Under the pieces are notes generated by a model. It was not told the origin of the DNA and searched no databases. It was given only the letters and a program-made list of their open reading frames with translations. A stretch of DNA of 64,000 bases from Thereva unica (Eukaryota; Arthropoda; Insecta; Diptera; Therevidae): assembly GCA_949987705.1 (NCBI GenBank), contig OX465283.1, positions 4,010,207 to 4,074,206 of the forward strand. Reading direction: 5' to 3'. The translations under genes were made by a program, and so were the position numbers. This document shows positions 32,605 to 45,899 of this stretch, one piece after another. Positions within the stretch are counted from its first letter, which is position 1; each line of letters starts with the position of its first letter.

Positions 32605-35220
32605 AAAAACCGCGACGTTGCTAAGACCGTAGGGGTTTAAGGTTCAGACTCGGATTCCCTCGGTCTAAGGGCACTGTACGAGGTTAATTATTTGATGCCA
32701 ATTTCTGAAGAGAATAGATCATCTTCGCCTTTAGACCTCATCTCTTATCGAAGATATTTTTACAGGCGTTGAAGGCTATGCAGGTTTTCTTTCATCGACG
32801 TCTTCACTTCCTGTTAAGTTTTGGGTTCAATCTTAGACCCAGAAACATCCTTGCATAATTTCACTAATCAAAATTGCACTAGGTCATATGCAAAAGCTAC
32901 TACCTTAGCTCCACTTTGGTCATTGAATTTTTTTCAATAAACCTTTCACTTTTCTTCTATCATAAAAATGTTGCAATTGCAAAAACAAAAACCTGTTCTG
33001 ACAATGATGTCCCTGACCAATTGCCAATGATGATTAAACCAAACTAGATTTTTGTAAACCAAATTTTTTATGTTTTCAGTTCGACAGCAACAATCTTGCA
33101 AATAACTCATTATAAGCGCTAAGAACATGCAAAATACACGCCCTATATTATATGCCAATAGTCGATGGTTCAAGATCACACAAACATATATTGTGTAATT
33201 TCCCTAAAAGTCAACCGCTAATCATATTCCACATAAAACACCATGAATCAAGTTAATCTACAACAATTTCAGCAACAAAAGTACATTATCCCATTTTAAA
33301 GCAAGGTGAACTTAACAACAACTAGTTGAAAAAGAAAATAGGCAATTTAGTAATTATTTTTATATTCAAATTTAGCTCGAAATACCGGGCCAGGTCGTTC
33401 TCGAAAACAAAGCGTATTTGTTGTAATCTGGCTTGTAAAAGGTTGTAATGGAAACCTTTAACCGAGTCAAGTCCGTTTTATTGTTGTTATGTAAGTTGAC
33501 TACGAACAGCTTGCCCTTGACTTAAAGACAGAGAGATGGATCTGCGCATTGATTAAAATTAAGTGCACAAACAACAGTTTCGACCTGTTACGAAAAGAAT
33601 CGAATCGACAATCGAAGAAGAAATGTTCGAACAAAAAATTGTTTAATCAAATCCAACTCAAAGCCTACAACTGCCTAGGCAACATTCTCATTCGTGTAAC
33701 TTCAAGGTGGCGATAGTTTCACAACATGCCTTTGACCTTTGTCGAAAAATAATAATAACAACATTTTGTGGCTTTGCCCCCTAAAATCTTTATAATCGCA
33801 TTCAAATTAATGCGCGACCTTTTCCAGCAATTTCCGAAATCAATACCGAAGCGCTGCTGGGGTAGAGTCTGAAAAGAGAGAAATGAAAGAAATAAATTAA
33901 TTGTAAACCTGACCCAACCTGACCTGCCATTGAACTGATGCGACGAACTTGATCGATATACATACATACAGTTGACGTGCGCGCGCTTCTCGTTCACCGA
34001 TCGACCACCAAATTTTAAATCCGTCGATTCGTACGTTTGTCAACTATTGCGCGGCGGCTTGTCACATACGCAACTTGTGCCGCTCATAGCGGTGTATTTA
34101 CGAAATAGTCGAGAAACGGTTACACTCTGATTGGAAGTGACAGCGATAGCCGTGACAGACGCGGTCCAGTTAGCTCCGGCTTTATCCTCATCCATCAATG
34201 AAAAATCGGGTTTTACACGACCTCCACCCAAATTTTTTTCGTCGAATATAATTTTTTGGTCCTCCACGATGAATAAATACATTTTTCGGCTGTGGATAAA
34301 AAATTTTGTTTGACCGGATTTGACGGGTTCGGATGTAATTAGAAGAAGTCGGGTTGAAGGTTCGAAATTTGAAAATCAAGGCAACAGTGCTGGCAACTGC
34401 GGTGAAGTGTGGATTACTCATAAATCCCGTCATGACTACGCATACACTGAACCGCAACCAAAGCTGAACTACGAATCAAATTGAAAGTGTGATGCGGAGC
34501 AACTGGTGGTAAAACAGATTAAGAGTTTTGATGTTGATGAATGCGATAAATCCAAACCTTTTTCCATCTCGTGAGGTTTCAAGGTTGAACGAAGAATTTT
34601 GGTAGAAATATTTCAGAGGTCTTTCAATTTAATTACAAAAACAACAACAACAACAAACACCAGAAAAAAGTACAATTTCTGTCTACAATTCACTTTTAGG
34701 GTTTAGAAACGTGATCGTAGATTACATTCAAGCTCTCGCTTCGTTTTTTTTGGTAGGCAAGTAAACGTAGCCATAGCAGCCTTGTCAAGCTATCAGCCGT
34801 AATTAAAAAGATTTACTACAATTCGGGCGCACGAAATTGTGCAATTGCAGGCTAGAAACTAATTTGTTTGTGAAATAGTTCGTTTGGAAATATCAATTTT
34901 GAAAGCTTATCCAGTATTTCTGTTGTTGTTGTTGTAATTGTGATACAAAATAGTGTAATTATTGTTTTTTTTTCTGGGTTTGCATGTTGTGACGGGGACT
35001 GTCGTGATTGCATGTGCGCAAAATCGTTTGTCTTGAATTAGGGACACTTTTTTTATTTTGTCTTTGTTTGATGTACACTTTTCCTCTCCATTCCACTCTT
35101 ATGTAAAATGACATAATCTCAATTGTATTTTTTCATCAAACTATTTCTGCGATACACTGTAATTGTAGCGATATTTCATAAGCGATTTTTTATGTGCAAA
35201 CCGCTCAAGCTTAGGAAGCA
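32605..35220. other. no gene recognised
   Basis: Mostly AT-rich with no recognised coding exon. A CG-richer interval at about 33960-34200 (GCGCGCGCTTCTCGTTC, GCGCGGCGGCTTGTCAC) could be another promoter or first exon; evidence is weak. Confidence 0.35.
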
Positions 35221-35224
35221 CCCC

Positions 35225-35440
35225 TTGTCACCATAAGTCTGTCATGTCATGTGGTTCACGTCATGGTGCAGTGCTTAGTAGGTAAGTTTAGTTTAGAAAA
35301 AGAAAGGATAGATGAGTTAGATGACGTCTCGTTGGAGCTACAAAAGTGTCGATGAACTTTTCGTTTGAACTCCTGGATGCTGTAGGAGTATGGAGAAGTA
35401 CTAACTACTGAGTTGTACTGCGTTTCAGGAATGAACTTGC
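35225..35440 (-). repeat. CR1/T1-like LINE 3'UTR and last codons
   Basis: GTCTGTCATGTC, CAGTGCTTAGTAGGTAAG, then TGAACTTTTCGTTTGAACTCCTGGATGCTGTAGGAG match the 2400-2600 and 48480-48620 segments. Only the 3' end is present. Confidence 0.55.
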
Positions 35441-35569
35441 TGGGGAATCAGGAAATTGTTTCGGGGTCAATAAGTCCTTAGAAAATCTAAGAGATGACGC
35501 TCGTAGCATCGAAAGCGTAATGTAAAAGAGACTGACAGCTTCGAATACCGTAGAAAAGGGTCACCTAAT

Positions 35570-37084
35570 GACGTCAGCACTAATGCAGAAACTTCGCCGT
35601 CGTCTAGTCCCAAGTCCAGGATGTGAAAGAAGGATGGTGATGGACCTGTCGAATTGACCAGAATCGTGAAACTAGGCAAGAAACGCCGTAGATATACGAA
35701 CTAACTATTTACGAAATTATGCTACTGCATCCGGGGAAGCCGCTGCGCCAGCGCTGGGGACCAGGGACGCAGGTGAGAAACGATGACGTTTTACTATTCC
35801 GGTCGTGAGAAACGAAAGGCCGGCGTCGGGTTTATGGTCGATCGACAGGCTGCCAGTAGCGTTATCGCATTCCAACCGACATCCGAGCGTTTTGCAGTTA
35901 TAACCATTGGCGGAGTGATCAATACCCATATCGTATCCGTTTATGCGCCACCCGAGACTAGTCCGGACGCAAACAAGGACGAATTTTACGATCAGCTTCG
36001 ACACACTGGATACTATACCTCGAACCGAATTAATCATACTCGCGGGACACTTCAATGCACATTCAGGTGCAGATCGAACCGGCTGGGAAGGAACTATGGG
36101 CAAATTCGGACACCTTCTTTTATTCGCAGCGTCAAACAATTTGATCATTGGCAACAGCATTTTCCGCAATTCTTCCGGCAACGACTCGGCGATGTTAGAC
36201 TACGTTTTGATCAACGCAAGATTCCGATCGACGTTCAAAGACGTACGTGCAATGCGTGGGCCCGATTGCGAATCGGACCATTATCTTGTTCGAGCGAAAT
36301 TACATATACGACGCCACCACCAGCCAAGAAGAATTGGGTGTGCCTATAGGATCCGGTCATCGGGCGAGAGTTTCCAAAGGCATTATCAAACAAATTCGCG
36401 ACGCTCACAATGCCGGACGATATAGATGTAGAAGAAAGGCCATTGTGGGGTGTGCAATGGAGTCGTGTCCACCTGTCCGTAAAAGGACGCAGCTATGGAT
36501 CTCGGACAGCTGCCTGGACCTCGTCGATCAGCGGAAGCGAATGAAACACGTCGACTTTGAGCAATACCGACGATTGAAGAAAGAAACAACAAACGACCAC
36601 ATAAAAAAATCGGCTGGAACGTTCGTGACTTCTCCCAATGAGCGCCTGCAGCGGTGGAGAATTCTTCCACCAGCTGCACAACCACGATCCGCCATAAGAT
36701 CCGGCACCCGAACCGCCGATTATCGAACAGCCGACGAATCAATTTCTCGATACCAAACCGACAATTATCGAGGAGAAGACGGCATAAAGCTGAAAAATGG
36801 AAAAGCCCCGGGAATAGATCAAGCAACCGCCGAGATGATCAACGCCGGAGGTGATGTCTTATCACAACAACTCCACGTCCTCATAACACATATATGGCGT
36901 TCGGATCGTTTCCCGTCGACGTGGAAGAAAACGACAGTTGTGTCTTCAACGTTTTGATCGACCCGATTAGGTTTCTAACTCCGCGATCGCCTTCGAAACG
37001 AGACAGTTAGATAAAGATGCGGCACCGACAGCAGCATATCCGCTGCGGGGACGACCTCCCGGACCGCCAGCTAACGGATCAAAC
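35570..37084 (+). mobile_element. RTE-like LINE family C, endonuclease-bearing deleted copy
   Basis: After the leader (35590-35710), two frames together give the endonuclease: KRKAGVGFMVDRQAASSV, VSVYAPPE, ELIILAGHFNAHSGADRTGWEG, LDYVLINARFRSTFKDVRAMR, ESDHYLVRAKL. The linker GRYRCRRKAIVGC and QLWISDSCLDLVDQRKRMKHV follow, then the start of RT (LKNGKAPGIDQATAEMINAGG, TWKKTTVV). The rest of the RT is deleted, and the copy ends in GGGGACGACCTCCCGG, then GCTAACGGATCAAA at about 37084. Confidence 0.8.
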
Positions 37085-37089
37085 GGATT

Positions 37090-37375
37090 CAATGGATTTG
37101 TTGACGTCGACATCATTGAGATGATTGATGATTGGAAAGAAGAATTCGTGGCCGATTGGATTTTAGAACAGCAGGAGGGACTCCATCAGGGCCGGACGAA
37201 AAATCTTGTGGAAATTCATTGATGTATCGAGTTATCTTCGAGCCGTTTGGATTGCACTGACATGTCGATCTGGTTGGAAGACAGAGGACAAGAAAGATTT
37301 GAGGAAGATCAATGCAAACTGGTCACAAATCTCAGATGAAGAGAGTTCTCGTATTGCATGGTGTAAGGGTAGTTG
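37090..37375. other. unassigned segment with a coding-like frame
   Basis: A plus frame reads DVDIIEMIDDWKEEFVADWI then LEQQEGLHQGRTKN before a stop. Composition is protein-like but I recognise no family and no splice boundaries. Confidence 0.25.
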
Positions 37376-37790
37376 TCAACTTTTCTCTTTGTCTTGATAA
37401 ATTATTCTTTCAATCTCTGGGATCACCATACAGTTTATCTTCCATATTCCTGACGTACTCCTCGCTTCGGAGAGGGCATGAAAATTGTCATAGCAATTGA
37501 GAAATGCATAGAAACTCGCAGTGTCTTTCCTCTTCAAGTAGGTTTTCCAGAGGTTACTCTTTCGGTTTTTGGTACGACTCAACTCATGGTTGTAGCACGG
37601 TGGGGCTGATCTGGACGACTTTAACGGCTCAATAGGTACACAGGCTGCGAAGGTTTCATACAGGACGGAGTAAAATCTGTCGTATGTCGTCGAACATTTG
37701 AAAATGTGAGATGTTTCCAGAGAAAGAGTTAAGACGACCCATGATAGTATAGTCTGTATAGATCTATAGTTTGACCTAGGCTTTTCCAAC
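37376..37790 (-). mobile_element. CR1/T1-like LINE, endonuclease-RT linker fragment
   Basis: The 137-codon frame reads YDRFYSVLYETFAACVPIEP, then PPCYNHELSRTKNRKSNLWKTYLKR and FYAFLNCYDNFHALSEAR. This is the conserved linker of CR1/jockey polyproteins (F...V P......PWF...L..LK..R...-----). It has no RT downstream and is 3'-truncated. Confidence 0.65.
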
Positions 37791-37799
37791 TAGTTCTAT

Positions 37800-39420
37800 G
37801 AATTATTTTTATAACAATATCACGTCGGATAAAGTTTACTAACCTTTAATTATTGACCAACCAACTAATTAGTCCGTTTATATTCAAACTGAAATAACCC
37901 CGGCCTGATGACTCAATATACGAAATTTTGGCTTTTACTCTATAATTTTCACATCAACAAAAAGACAAAGCACAAATCGCACAAAAAACAACTTCCCGCA
38001 TATTAAATGGAAAAAATTCAGAAAATAAACTCATTTCGAAATGGGTTTATAGAATAATAGCAGCCCGACAGCCAAAACCTTCCCGGTGACCGAAATTAAA
38101 TCTGCACAACATTTTAAGCCAACAAGTGGGCAAAAACCGAGCAGACACGCATACACCGTAGTTAACCTAAACTCATTTGTTTAGCATTTCATGAAAAATA
38201 ATGATTTTTTTGCGAAACCTAGGGTAGGAAGCGTTTGAACATAGTAGGAAGAGAAGTAGGTTTCTTCCCAAATATTTAAGCAGCCCCGGTCATACATCAA
38301 ACAAAGAGAAATAGTTTACACCGAAGTCTCATTTGAATAAAGTTCAACTTTAACTCGGACCTTGACTCAAACTTAGATTCACATATTAACAAAAATTCAC
38401 CGTGTTCTTTTTTCACCGCCGTTCGTTCGTGTTGTCTTTCTGTGGCGTTTTGTTTGTTTTCTTCGACGTTACTTTCCCGCGTGCGCTTTCGGCTCGAACC
38501 TGACCGTCAGATTTTAAGCTGCACTTTTTTCTACCATAAATCCCACAATCCACAATCCAACTGGGGCGGTACTGTTCTGTGCCGGTTCTAGCTTTTACAT
38601 CCCATATTCATCCATAGTATGGCAATAGACGAGATTTTTGTTTTGTTCTTAGCGCAAGGTGAACGTGATTATTACACGGAAAACGATTGTCACTTAAAGA
38701 ACAAGAATTTTTCCATTTTGGAATCCAGAATGAGCATTTCCTGGGCCCGGATTTTTTTTGCCAAATTTGAGTCGAGAAAGGGGGTTTCACTAAACGGTCA
38801 CAACTGGTTTGGGTTTTGTGATAAGCGAATCGTGGTTACACAAAAGATATTCACGAAATTTCAAATATTTGAAGCTCAAGGTGAAACCGCCAAAGTGGAT
38901 GCGCCGGATGATTGAGCACGATTCAGCCAGTGATGCTTTTTACGTTTTGTTTCGACGTTTCAAGACCAGAAATATTGTAGGAAACTTAGGAAAAAAATTA
39001 ACAGAAAGATAAAACGAAATATTGCTTCCCGATTAAGTTCCCAGCCTCAGACTGCGCGGCTGTTTTATTGCAGAGATCCAAGGGAACATTTTTCCCAACA
39101 TTTATGAATAGCCATTTTTACAAAAACCATTTTTTATGATTGTAAAACAAAGAGTTTGACCTCTGTGTAATCGTGACTTACTAAGCTTCTGGAAGAACTC
39201 GAAGTATGGTTAGGGAATGTTGTATGAGAGAAAAATTGCAAGCGAGCAACGTCAGATTTAAAAAAAGAATATTTGTTCTATGAGAATTAAAAGAACCGAT
39301 AATGATGAATGAAATTTTCAATAACTTTGATGAAGGCATAAGAGACAATAGCTGCGTTCATTTTCTGCTATTTTTCACTCGTACTTACTTGGAACTAATT
39401 CTGCGCTCACAGAAGGAAGC
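37800..39420. other. no gene recognised
   Basis: AT-rich with a CG-richer block near 38410-38600. Overlapping plus frames at 38619-39012 show no motif. Confidence 0.4.
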
Positions 39421-39422
39421 AA

Positions 39423-39512
39423 AATATTATCTGCCCAATACACAAGAAAGGAGACAAACTCAACTGTGCAAACTATAGAGGCATATCTCTTTTAAGCACA
39501 GTTTATAAGCTA
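39423..39512 (+). mobile_element. 90-bp RTE RT scrap
   Basis: In frame it reads [21 protein letters not shown] then SLLSTVYK, corresponding to [21 protein letters not shown] of the intact family A element. Both ends are truncated, so it is a tiny isolated fragment. Confidence 0.75.
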
Positions 39513-39519
39513 AGCTATC

Positions 39520-40480
39520 TGAGTACAGTATATAAAATAAGCTAGCCGATTTATAAATAATTATCATTTTCTAAGTTTATATGGCTATTTGCATGATACT
39601 AAAACAAAATCAAGTATTTTTAAAATTTTTGTCTGTCTGTTTTCCGGGCTCATCTCGGAAACGTATTGTTTTTCCTTAGGCGTTTAGGCTACTTTTCACT
39701 CTGATCTGATGACTATCGGATCAGACGAAACAACGACTCGATAATTGAAGGAACGATAAAGAACTTGTGTCCCTGCGAGATATTGTTCTTTCCATTGACG
39801 GAAATACCTAACGTCATGATTTTTTGTAGGAATCTTGGCCCGGTAACTTATGACTATACTTTTCTTCGTCTTCCGTGTTAGAAGGGTAAACTCTATTTGT
39901 ATTGGCAGCGCCTTCCGGGCGGTATGACAATCTTCGCTAAAACATGAAACTACGAAACACGAAAACGAGAAGCAGCAACGGCCCTATTCAGGGGTAGGAG
40001 TACAGAAGTCGTTTCAAGTCATCTGTTTCGAGTTTTCCGTTGAAATTTTCCATTTAAAACTTCGTAACGAATTGAAACGACTTCTCTGCTGCCACCACAG
40101 GATCAAATCAGAAGTGTGTACAAAGTTGGCAATGTTCGTCTCAAACCGGAATGTATTTTTTCAATTTTTTAGGGGCGGCCAATTGTGAATTTTCAGGGTG
40201 CACAGTGGGCCTCAAATTTGCAAAAGGGTCCCGGGAACGACAAAATCTACGCGCATGAGACGTATTCTGAATATGATTGCCTAGGTGTCTGCTGTGCAGA
40301 TAGTACAAAATTTTGCCGATAGATGGCGTTCAATCCCGTACCCAAAATCATCTTTTGCAGATTTGTTATTTTTTCATTATTCATTTCTCCTTTTTTTACT
40401 AAAAGGCGTTGTAAGCTAGTTACAAATACAAAGCCAGACTTAAACCTTATGCAGAAGCTGCTATAAGTCAATATCAAGCT
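39520..40480. other. no gene recognised
   Basis: An imperfect inverted pair GAAGTCGTTTCAA at about 40009 and TTGAAACGACTTC at about 40072 suggests a small MITE, but I could not define its ends. Confidence 0.35.
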
Positions 40481-40484
40481 AGAT

Positions 40485-41990
40485 TCAAAAGTAATAGGTC
40501 AACAATGGGCCAACCTTTTCAGTAAGGCAGACCCTCCGAAAATGCTGGGAGTAGATCATTGACGTGCACCAATTTTTCAACGATTTCAAACAAGCATACG
40601 ACAGCATTGTTGCTGGGCTGTCGGCACTAGGCTTACAGTCTTCACTCAAAAAGGGAAGGCCAAAGATAGTAGCATAGGTAGTTTTTCCACCTGCAATACC
40701 TAGGCAACAGTGCTTGACAGTTTTTGGTACGTTGTTTCTGAATCTTCTGGTTATTTTATTATCAGATGTGACCAAGGGATCACGATCGTATAGAGCCAAT
40801 ATATGGCGATCGTTTTGCAAGGATAGAGGCGAAACCGGAACGGAACCGTCCGTATACCAAGAGGGGCTTGCCATGTTGCCATTCTGAGACCCTTCGAATA
40901 ATCGTCGTAAACGGTTTGTCGAAGTCAAGAGTGGCAAGGATACTACGGACAATGATTTCATTGGCTACAGGTTTAGCTCCTTGAAGATTGAGTTTAAAGG
41001 AGCCTCCAGAGCCGCCACAGTCTCCTTCTTCACTACCAGGTCGAACGGAGAAAAGTTTAGCAGGGCCGCCATAGCCGCAGTGAAACCGGTGGTTTTAGCT
41101 CCCGTGATACCAAGACAGGCAGCTTGATCACAGCACCCTTTTGTTTGGTCTTGGCCCACCATGTAAACGAGACCATGGGCCTTATGATCGTCGTATATAG
41201 CCAAAACATTAACCGCAGTTTGAGGCTCCAGGTTTTGCCAACAAATTGACGACAAGCAGCTGAAGTTTCCAGCAGAGCGACTTGCATGAGGTCTGAAATG
41301 GTGCCGTCATGACCGCCGCTAATCGTTAAGCCGATATCGTCTGCATAGGCCTGTTTTTTAAAGCCCTGGCTATTCAGGTCGGCAGAAGTTCGTCGATTAC
41401 CATTGACCATAAGAGTGTTGATAGGACGCCCCCTTGAGGACAGCCTTTAGCAGCCATTACCGTAATCGATTTGCTTTTTATCTCAGCAGTTATCAATCTG
41501 CTACTGAGAAGCGGCCTGATCCATCTTGCAGTAGGGGTTTTAAAGCCTATTTTACTGCAGCTTCATTGATCGCGTCGAAGGTAACGTTGTCATACACACC
41601 CTCAATGTCTTCAAAAGCGTAGAGAGATTTTCTTTGACCATCTCTCACTAGCTAGTGAATGGTAGTCTCTGTAGATCTTCATGGGCAGTAGGCAAATTGC
41701 AGGCAGTGAGGCTCGCTGTAAGACCCTCCCTAGTATGACTGTCTAAAACTTTCTCCATCGTTTTCAAGAGAAAGGAGGAGAGACTGATAAGTCGATAGGA
41801 TTTTGCTTTCCGACACGATCTTTTCTCCGATTTAGAGATAAAGACTAACCTAGTCTCTTTTCAGCACCTCTAAGCTACCTGAAATAATGGCAGCAGGATT
41901 GGTACTTTGTCACATTACTTGATAATCATCTTTTAGCTTAAAATTTTCCTTGGAATATGAGGAATTGTAAGAAGACTCTTCTGGACTGAG
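40485..41990 (-). mobile_element. LOA-like LINE, RT and RNase H part, decayed
   Basis: Leftward from about 41960: a SLSSF..K..EK-like block, FEDIEGVYDNVTFDAI near 41600 (RT palm), KQAYADDIGLTISG near 41345, LRLMFWLYTTIIRPMVSFTWW near 41220, ACLGITGAKTTGFTAAMAALLNFSPFDLVV near 41110. The RNase H start SWYTDGSVPV (catalytic Asp) lies near 40860. The same order of domains is seen in copies at 8.1-10.5 kb. Several stops and frame changes make it inactive. Confidence 0.75.
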
Positions 41991-41999
41991 AGTTTTGTT

Positions 42000-43790
42000 A
42001 GGATTTTAGACCGGACAATTCAACACACAATTCTATTGAGTAGGTAGGCTGTTCGGTGCGGATCTGCAAGTTGCAAGATCTGCAACTAGTTTTTTGTGAT
42101 ATCTTGTTCTAGTTGAGTGGAAGCATATTTGTATTCTCGAGTATTTTACGACTCCACCAAAAGTGAATTAACTTGTACAGCATTTCCTAGGCCATCTCAA
42201 CTAAAGTAACCAAAAACGCATATTCATATTCTAGTTTTCACCATAAAAATCTTAATTATATAATTAAGTTAAGTTATATTAAGCCAAAATTTCCGATATT
42301 GTAGTTGTTAAAACACCAGTTCCATCTCGAAATAATATTAACTCTGGACAAACCAGAATATTAACAAAAATAGGGCAGTAAGTTGGTCCATTCCGATAGG
42401 AAGCTTCTCAGTTACTCAAGGCCGATAAATATCTTCCTTCTAGAAACGTAAAACAAGAAATGCAAATTAAAACCACCATATTGGTAATTAAAGATTAGAA
42501 AAAGAAAAAATTTAAATAAATTAATTTGTCTAGATATTTTACAAATTCTGACAATGATGGGAAATTTATGTAAATGAAGGATCGCTGCTTCTGTTTATTT
42601 ACAAAATGTCTTGTTAGTTTGAAAAGGGTGACGCCATTCTATATGACGTCGTGGCGAACTTTTGACGGCACACTTCTCTCTATGACGTTGTGAACTTTTA
42701 CAAAGAAATTAATTAAAAAAACTAAAAAACTACCAAACAATATTTTGAGGATTTTTTTTACATTTTTTCCGGTCGCGGGATTTTGTGTTATTTTATTTTT
42801 GAATATTTTAATAATGATTCGAGGTTAATGATCCTCTCGCGAGTCAGAGCTCCCGTAAATAATGTGTAGTATTTGTTAATTTTTTAAAGACGCTTTATTC
42901 AGGATTTTTTTTTTAAGAAAAAAGATAAGCAAGAATATTTTAACTTTATAAAAAGAGTTTTACATAAATACAAAGAACTGATTTGTTCCTATTGAAGTCT
43001 TATAAAAAAGAAATGGGAAATGACGTGATGAAGTAGCATATGACGTTGTAATATTCAGAACAGGTTATATTTGTCGTCATTGTTGATGATAAGTTTGTGG
43101 TTAAGCATAATCGGATTATGGGGAATAACATTTCCTATTGTTGGTATATGGTAATACAGTCCACAATGACGTATGTATATAGTTCACAGTAACGGAAGCG
43201 ATGTCCACTAGCGAGCGGATAATGGCTAGTCTCTTACAAGTCAAGTTGATCTAGGTCTAAAAACTTCACCATGAATAAGTTATAATCTTGGGAGACCGCA
43301 TTAAACGACGATAATCAAGGTAGCGGCGTAATCATTTAAAAATAAGCGCAAACTACACAAAAGCTAGTCGAGACCCTTTCTAAGTGTAATGCTAACAAAA
43401 TAAATACTAAAAAATAATTTTGAATGTAAAGTTTTGATTGCTGCAGCCACTTACTTAAATGTAAATATAACCCGCCATTTTGGGTTGGCCGTAATTTTGA
43501 ATTTCAAATGACGTTACATAGCTTATTGTATTCTATTTGACACACCCTTTCATTTGATACCCATGTCGGGCGGTAGAGGATCACAATTGCAAAATTCGGC
43601 CGCCATCTTGGAATTGCCATCTTGAGTTTTTTATAAAATGTTCAGATCGCATTGGTATGCGAACTATACATATGTGAAATTTTTTAAATTGATCCCTTAT
43701 ATGCAGGTGAAGCGAATATAAAGGGAATAAGAACAGTCATATAAGAGATATAAAGGACCACTCTCAGACAAGACCCTATATGGCCGAGAT
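42000..43790. other. no gene recognised
   Basis: AT-rich. It includes a segment with repeated TATGACGT words (42640-43030) and a CCGCCATTTTG / GGCCGCCATCTTGG segment at 43470-43620 of the kind seen in dispersed insect repeats. Confidence 0.4.
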
Positions 43791-43795
43791 AGGTT

Positions 43796-44630
43796 TTATG
43801 ACGAGCAAAAGGATGAATCCGAAGAGCCACCTACTTCGCAAATCCAAACTTCTGAGGAAAAGTACTGCGATGAATTCTTCCAACAAACGCACACCAGAGA
43901 CTCGCCTGGAAGGTACGTCGTTCGTCTACCTATTAAGTTATCAGCTAAGTTATTAGGGTCCTTAAGAGACGCCGCTATGTCGTGTGCTTGCTTCGACTGG
44001 AGAACAAACTAGCACGCGGAGCTTAACACATTTTCCAATACTTCCATGGCCGAATATCTTGAATTAAGACATATGGAGAATGTGATGGACGAGCCAACTG
44101 ACCAACCAATGTATATGTACTACCTACTTCATTCTAGGGTGCTGAAACCAAGCAGCAGCACCACGAAGTTACGAATAGTATTTAACGCTACGCTTAGAAC
44201 CAGTTCGCACGTGTCACCCACTGGGCCCAAGCTGCAAAATGATAACGCCAAATATGGGTAAACAAGGATGGCGCTGATCTTCAACATATTCATTGGCGAT
44301 CTTCCACAGCAGAGCCAGTAACATGGTATCGACTGCGCACTGCCACATACGGCACGTTATGTGCCCCTTATCTTGCCTGCAGCAGAAGAATCTTCAACCA
44401 ATCACCGTTAGCGGCTAAAACAACCAAGGAAAGCTTGTACGTCGAAGATGCTCTAGTTGGACCTTAGGATGAGAAAGAAGCTCGACACCTTCGCAACGGC
44501 GGTTTCAAGTTGTGCAAATAGCAACGCGCCTTCGCTACAAAAAGGCATCCCAGAGGAAGATCGAGTATTGCCCAATTCACTCAACCTTAGTCATTGAGTG
44601 GAGCCCGTCAACTGACGTGTTTACTTTTCC
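43796..44630 (+). mobile_element. Bel/Pao LTR retrotransposon pol fragment
   Basis: Broken frames read FYDEQKDE...KYCDEFFQQTHTRD, GRYVVRLPIKLSAKLLG, MAEYLELRHMENV, then YLLHSRVLKPSSSTTKLRIV with FNATLRTSSH, and a decayed YGTLCAPYL and SLYVEDALVG. These are the protease-RT junction and RT motifs of Bel/Pao elements (GRY.V.LP, YLPHH.V....S.TTKLRVVFDAS, YVDD). No LTRs were found nearby. It is a truncated, inactive fragment. Confidence 0.7.
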
Positions 44631-44689
44631 TATAACTCGAACCCTATCTAATCGTTTACAACCAAGCGAATAATTCTATTATATACACT

Positions 44690-45140
44690 CGCTGATATTA
44701 TAGTCGTATCCACGACCCAGTTCTTCGCTTGCGAAACAGGGAAAGACACCCAATCCATCACACGGGGCCTACAGATGCCTACGTCGTATCCTAAAAATCC
44801 GCTGGCAAGATAGAATTCCAAATGAAGAATGCCGCCGTGCCGGCCAAGAAAGGATAGACGACCAAATCAGGTGAAGGAAATGGAATTGCATTGGCCACAC
44901 CTTGCGACGCTAAAACGAAAATCTAGCCAAACAGATCCTTGACTGGAATCCGAAAGAATCCCGTCGAGACGGGAGACCTAGAACAAGGTGGAGGAGGACC
45001 CTACTATCAGAGGCGGCAACCACTGGGAGATCCTGTGCAGAGCTGAGAACTGTCGCGCAAAACAGAATCCCCTGGAGGGTAGCTGTTTCCGCCTTATGTC
45101 CCATGAGGGATTAAAGGGGAATATGTAAGTAAGTAAGTAT
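44690..45140 (+). mobile_element. RTE-like LINE family B, 3' end
   Basis: Reads CLRRILKIRWQDRIPNEEC, KWNCIGHTLRR, KQILDWNPKESRRDGRPRTR and WRRTLLSEAATTGRS to the stop near 45113, then a (GTAA)n tail at 45125-45140. Matches the 1475-1640 copy and probably belongs with the RT fragment at 32.1-32.6 kb. 5'-truncated. Confidence 0.7.
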
Positions 45141-45179
45141 GTAAATGGCCAGAGATACGATAGCAGCAGCAATGGGTGG

Positions 45180-45780
45180 GTATCAAGACCATCCGCAGGT
45201 CGGTAGTCACCTTCAGCCGTGCAGTTTCACAACTACTCCTTTTGCGGAAACCAGACTGTGAATGCGACCACAGAGACCATGTTTCACAGTGCCCCTCGAT
45301 TTGCCAAGACATTAGTTTTTCAATTACTTTGCCTAAGAAACATAATATGCTTTTAGGACGATAATTAGCGGGGCCTTTCGAAGATTTGCATTTAGGAAGT
45401 GCGATAACTTTTGCTTTTTTCCACTGAAGCGGGTAGCTATTGAAAATATGAGTAACATAGGGAAGGATTACAGGAAAATTTCAGATTGGTGGAGTCAAAA
45501 GCTTTCTGGACTTCCGGGTGAGCTACATTGCGAAAGCTGAATAAATCAGTAGCACTATCAGTTGGCCTTGAGCAATGGGGATCTTCACATAAATTAGTTG
45601 CGGAAACAAAAAAGCGCTAAGGCTGATTTGGGCTACACCTTCACTACCGTGAATGCTGAGTAGTTTTATGTTTCCCCAAAGTATCTTTGCAGGGAAAGCA
45701 GGGCTAAGCTTAGACGAAAAGAACTGCGCCTTCGCTTTGCGGATGGTGAAGGTTACTAAATTCCTAACATTTTTGTATGT
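45180..45780 (-). mobile_element. CR1/T1-like LINE, linker and RT finger fragment
   Basis: Leftward from 45770: VTFTIRKAKAQFFSSKLSP, ILWGNIKLLSIHGSEG, then ILPYVTHIFNSYPLQWKKAKVIALPK with CKSSKGPANYRPKSIMF near 45370, and FRKRSSCETARLKVTTDLR near 45230. This is the standard order of the linker, WK.A.V.P.PK and NYRPIS motifs, with frameshifts between. Confidence 0.7.
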
Positions 45781-45899
45781 TATTAAATTCGTAGCAGTTT
45801 TATATCAGTTTATATCTTCTGAACTAAAATTCTCGCTCGCATATAAGTCGGGTTATTTGAAAGGAGAACTAGGGTGTTGTGGAGGAGGATATGCTTCTC

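Noticed and set aside
38619..39012. Overlapping plus frames of 98 and 67 codons
   Set aside because: No motif, low-complexity flanks, no conserved start context.
44046..44261. 71-codon ORF as a host gene
   Set aside because: Its motifs (EY..L.HM, STTKLRIVFNA) are those of Bel/Pao RT, so it belongs to the retrotransposon fragment.
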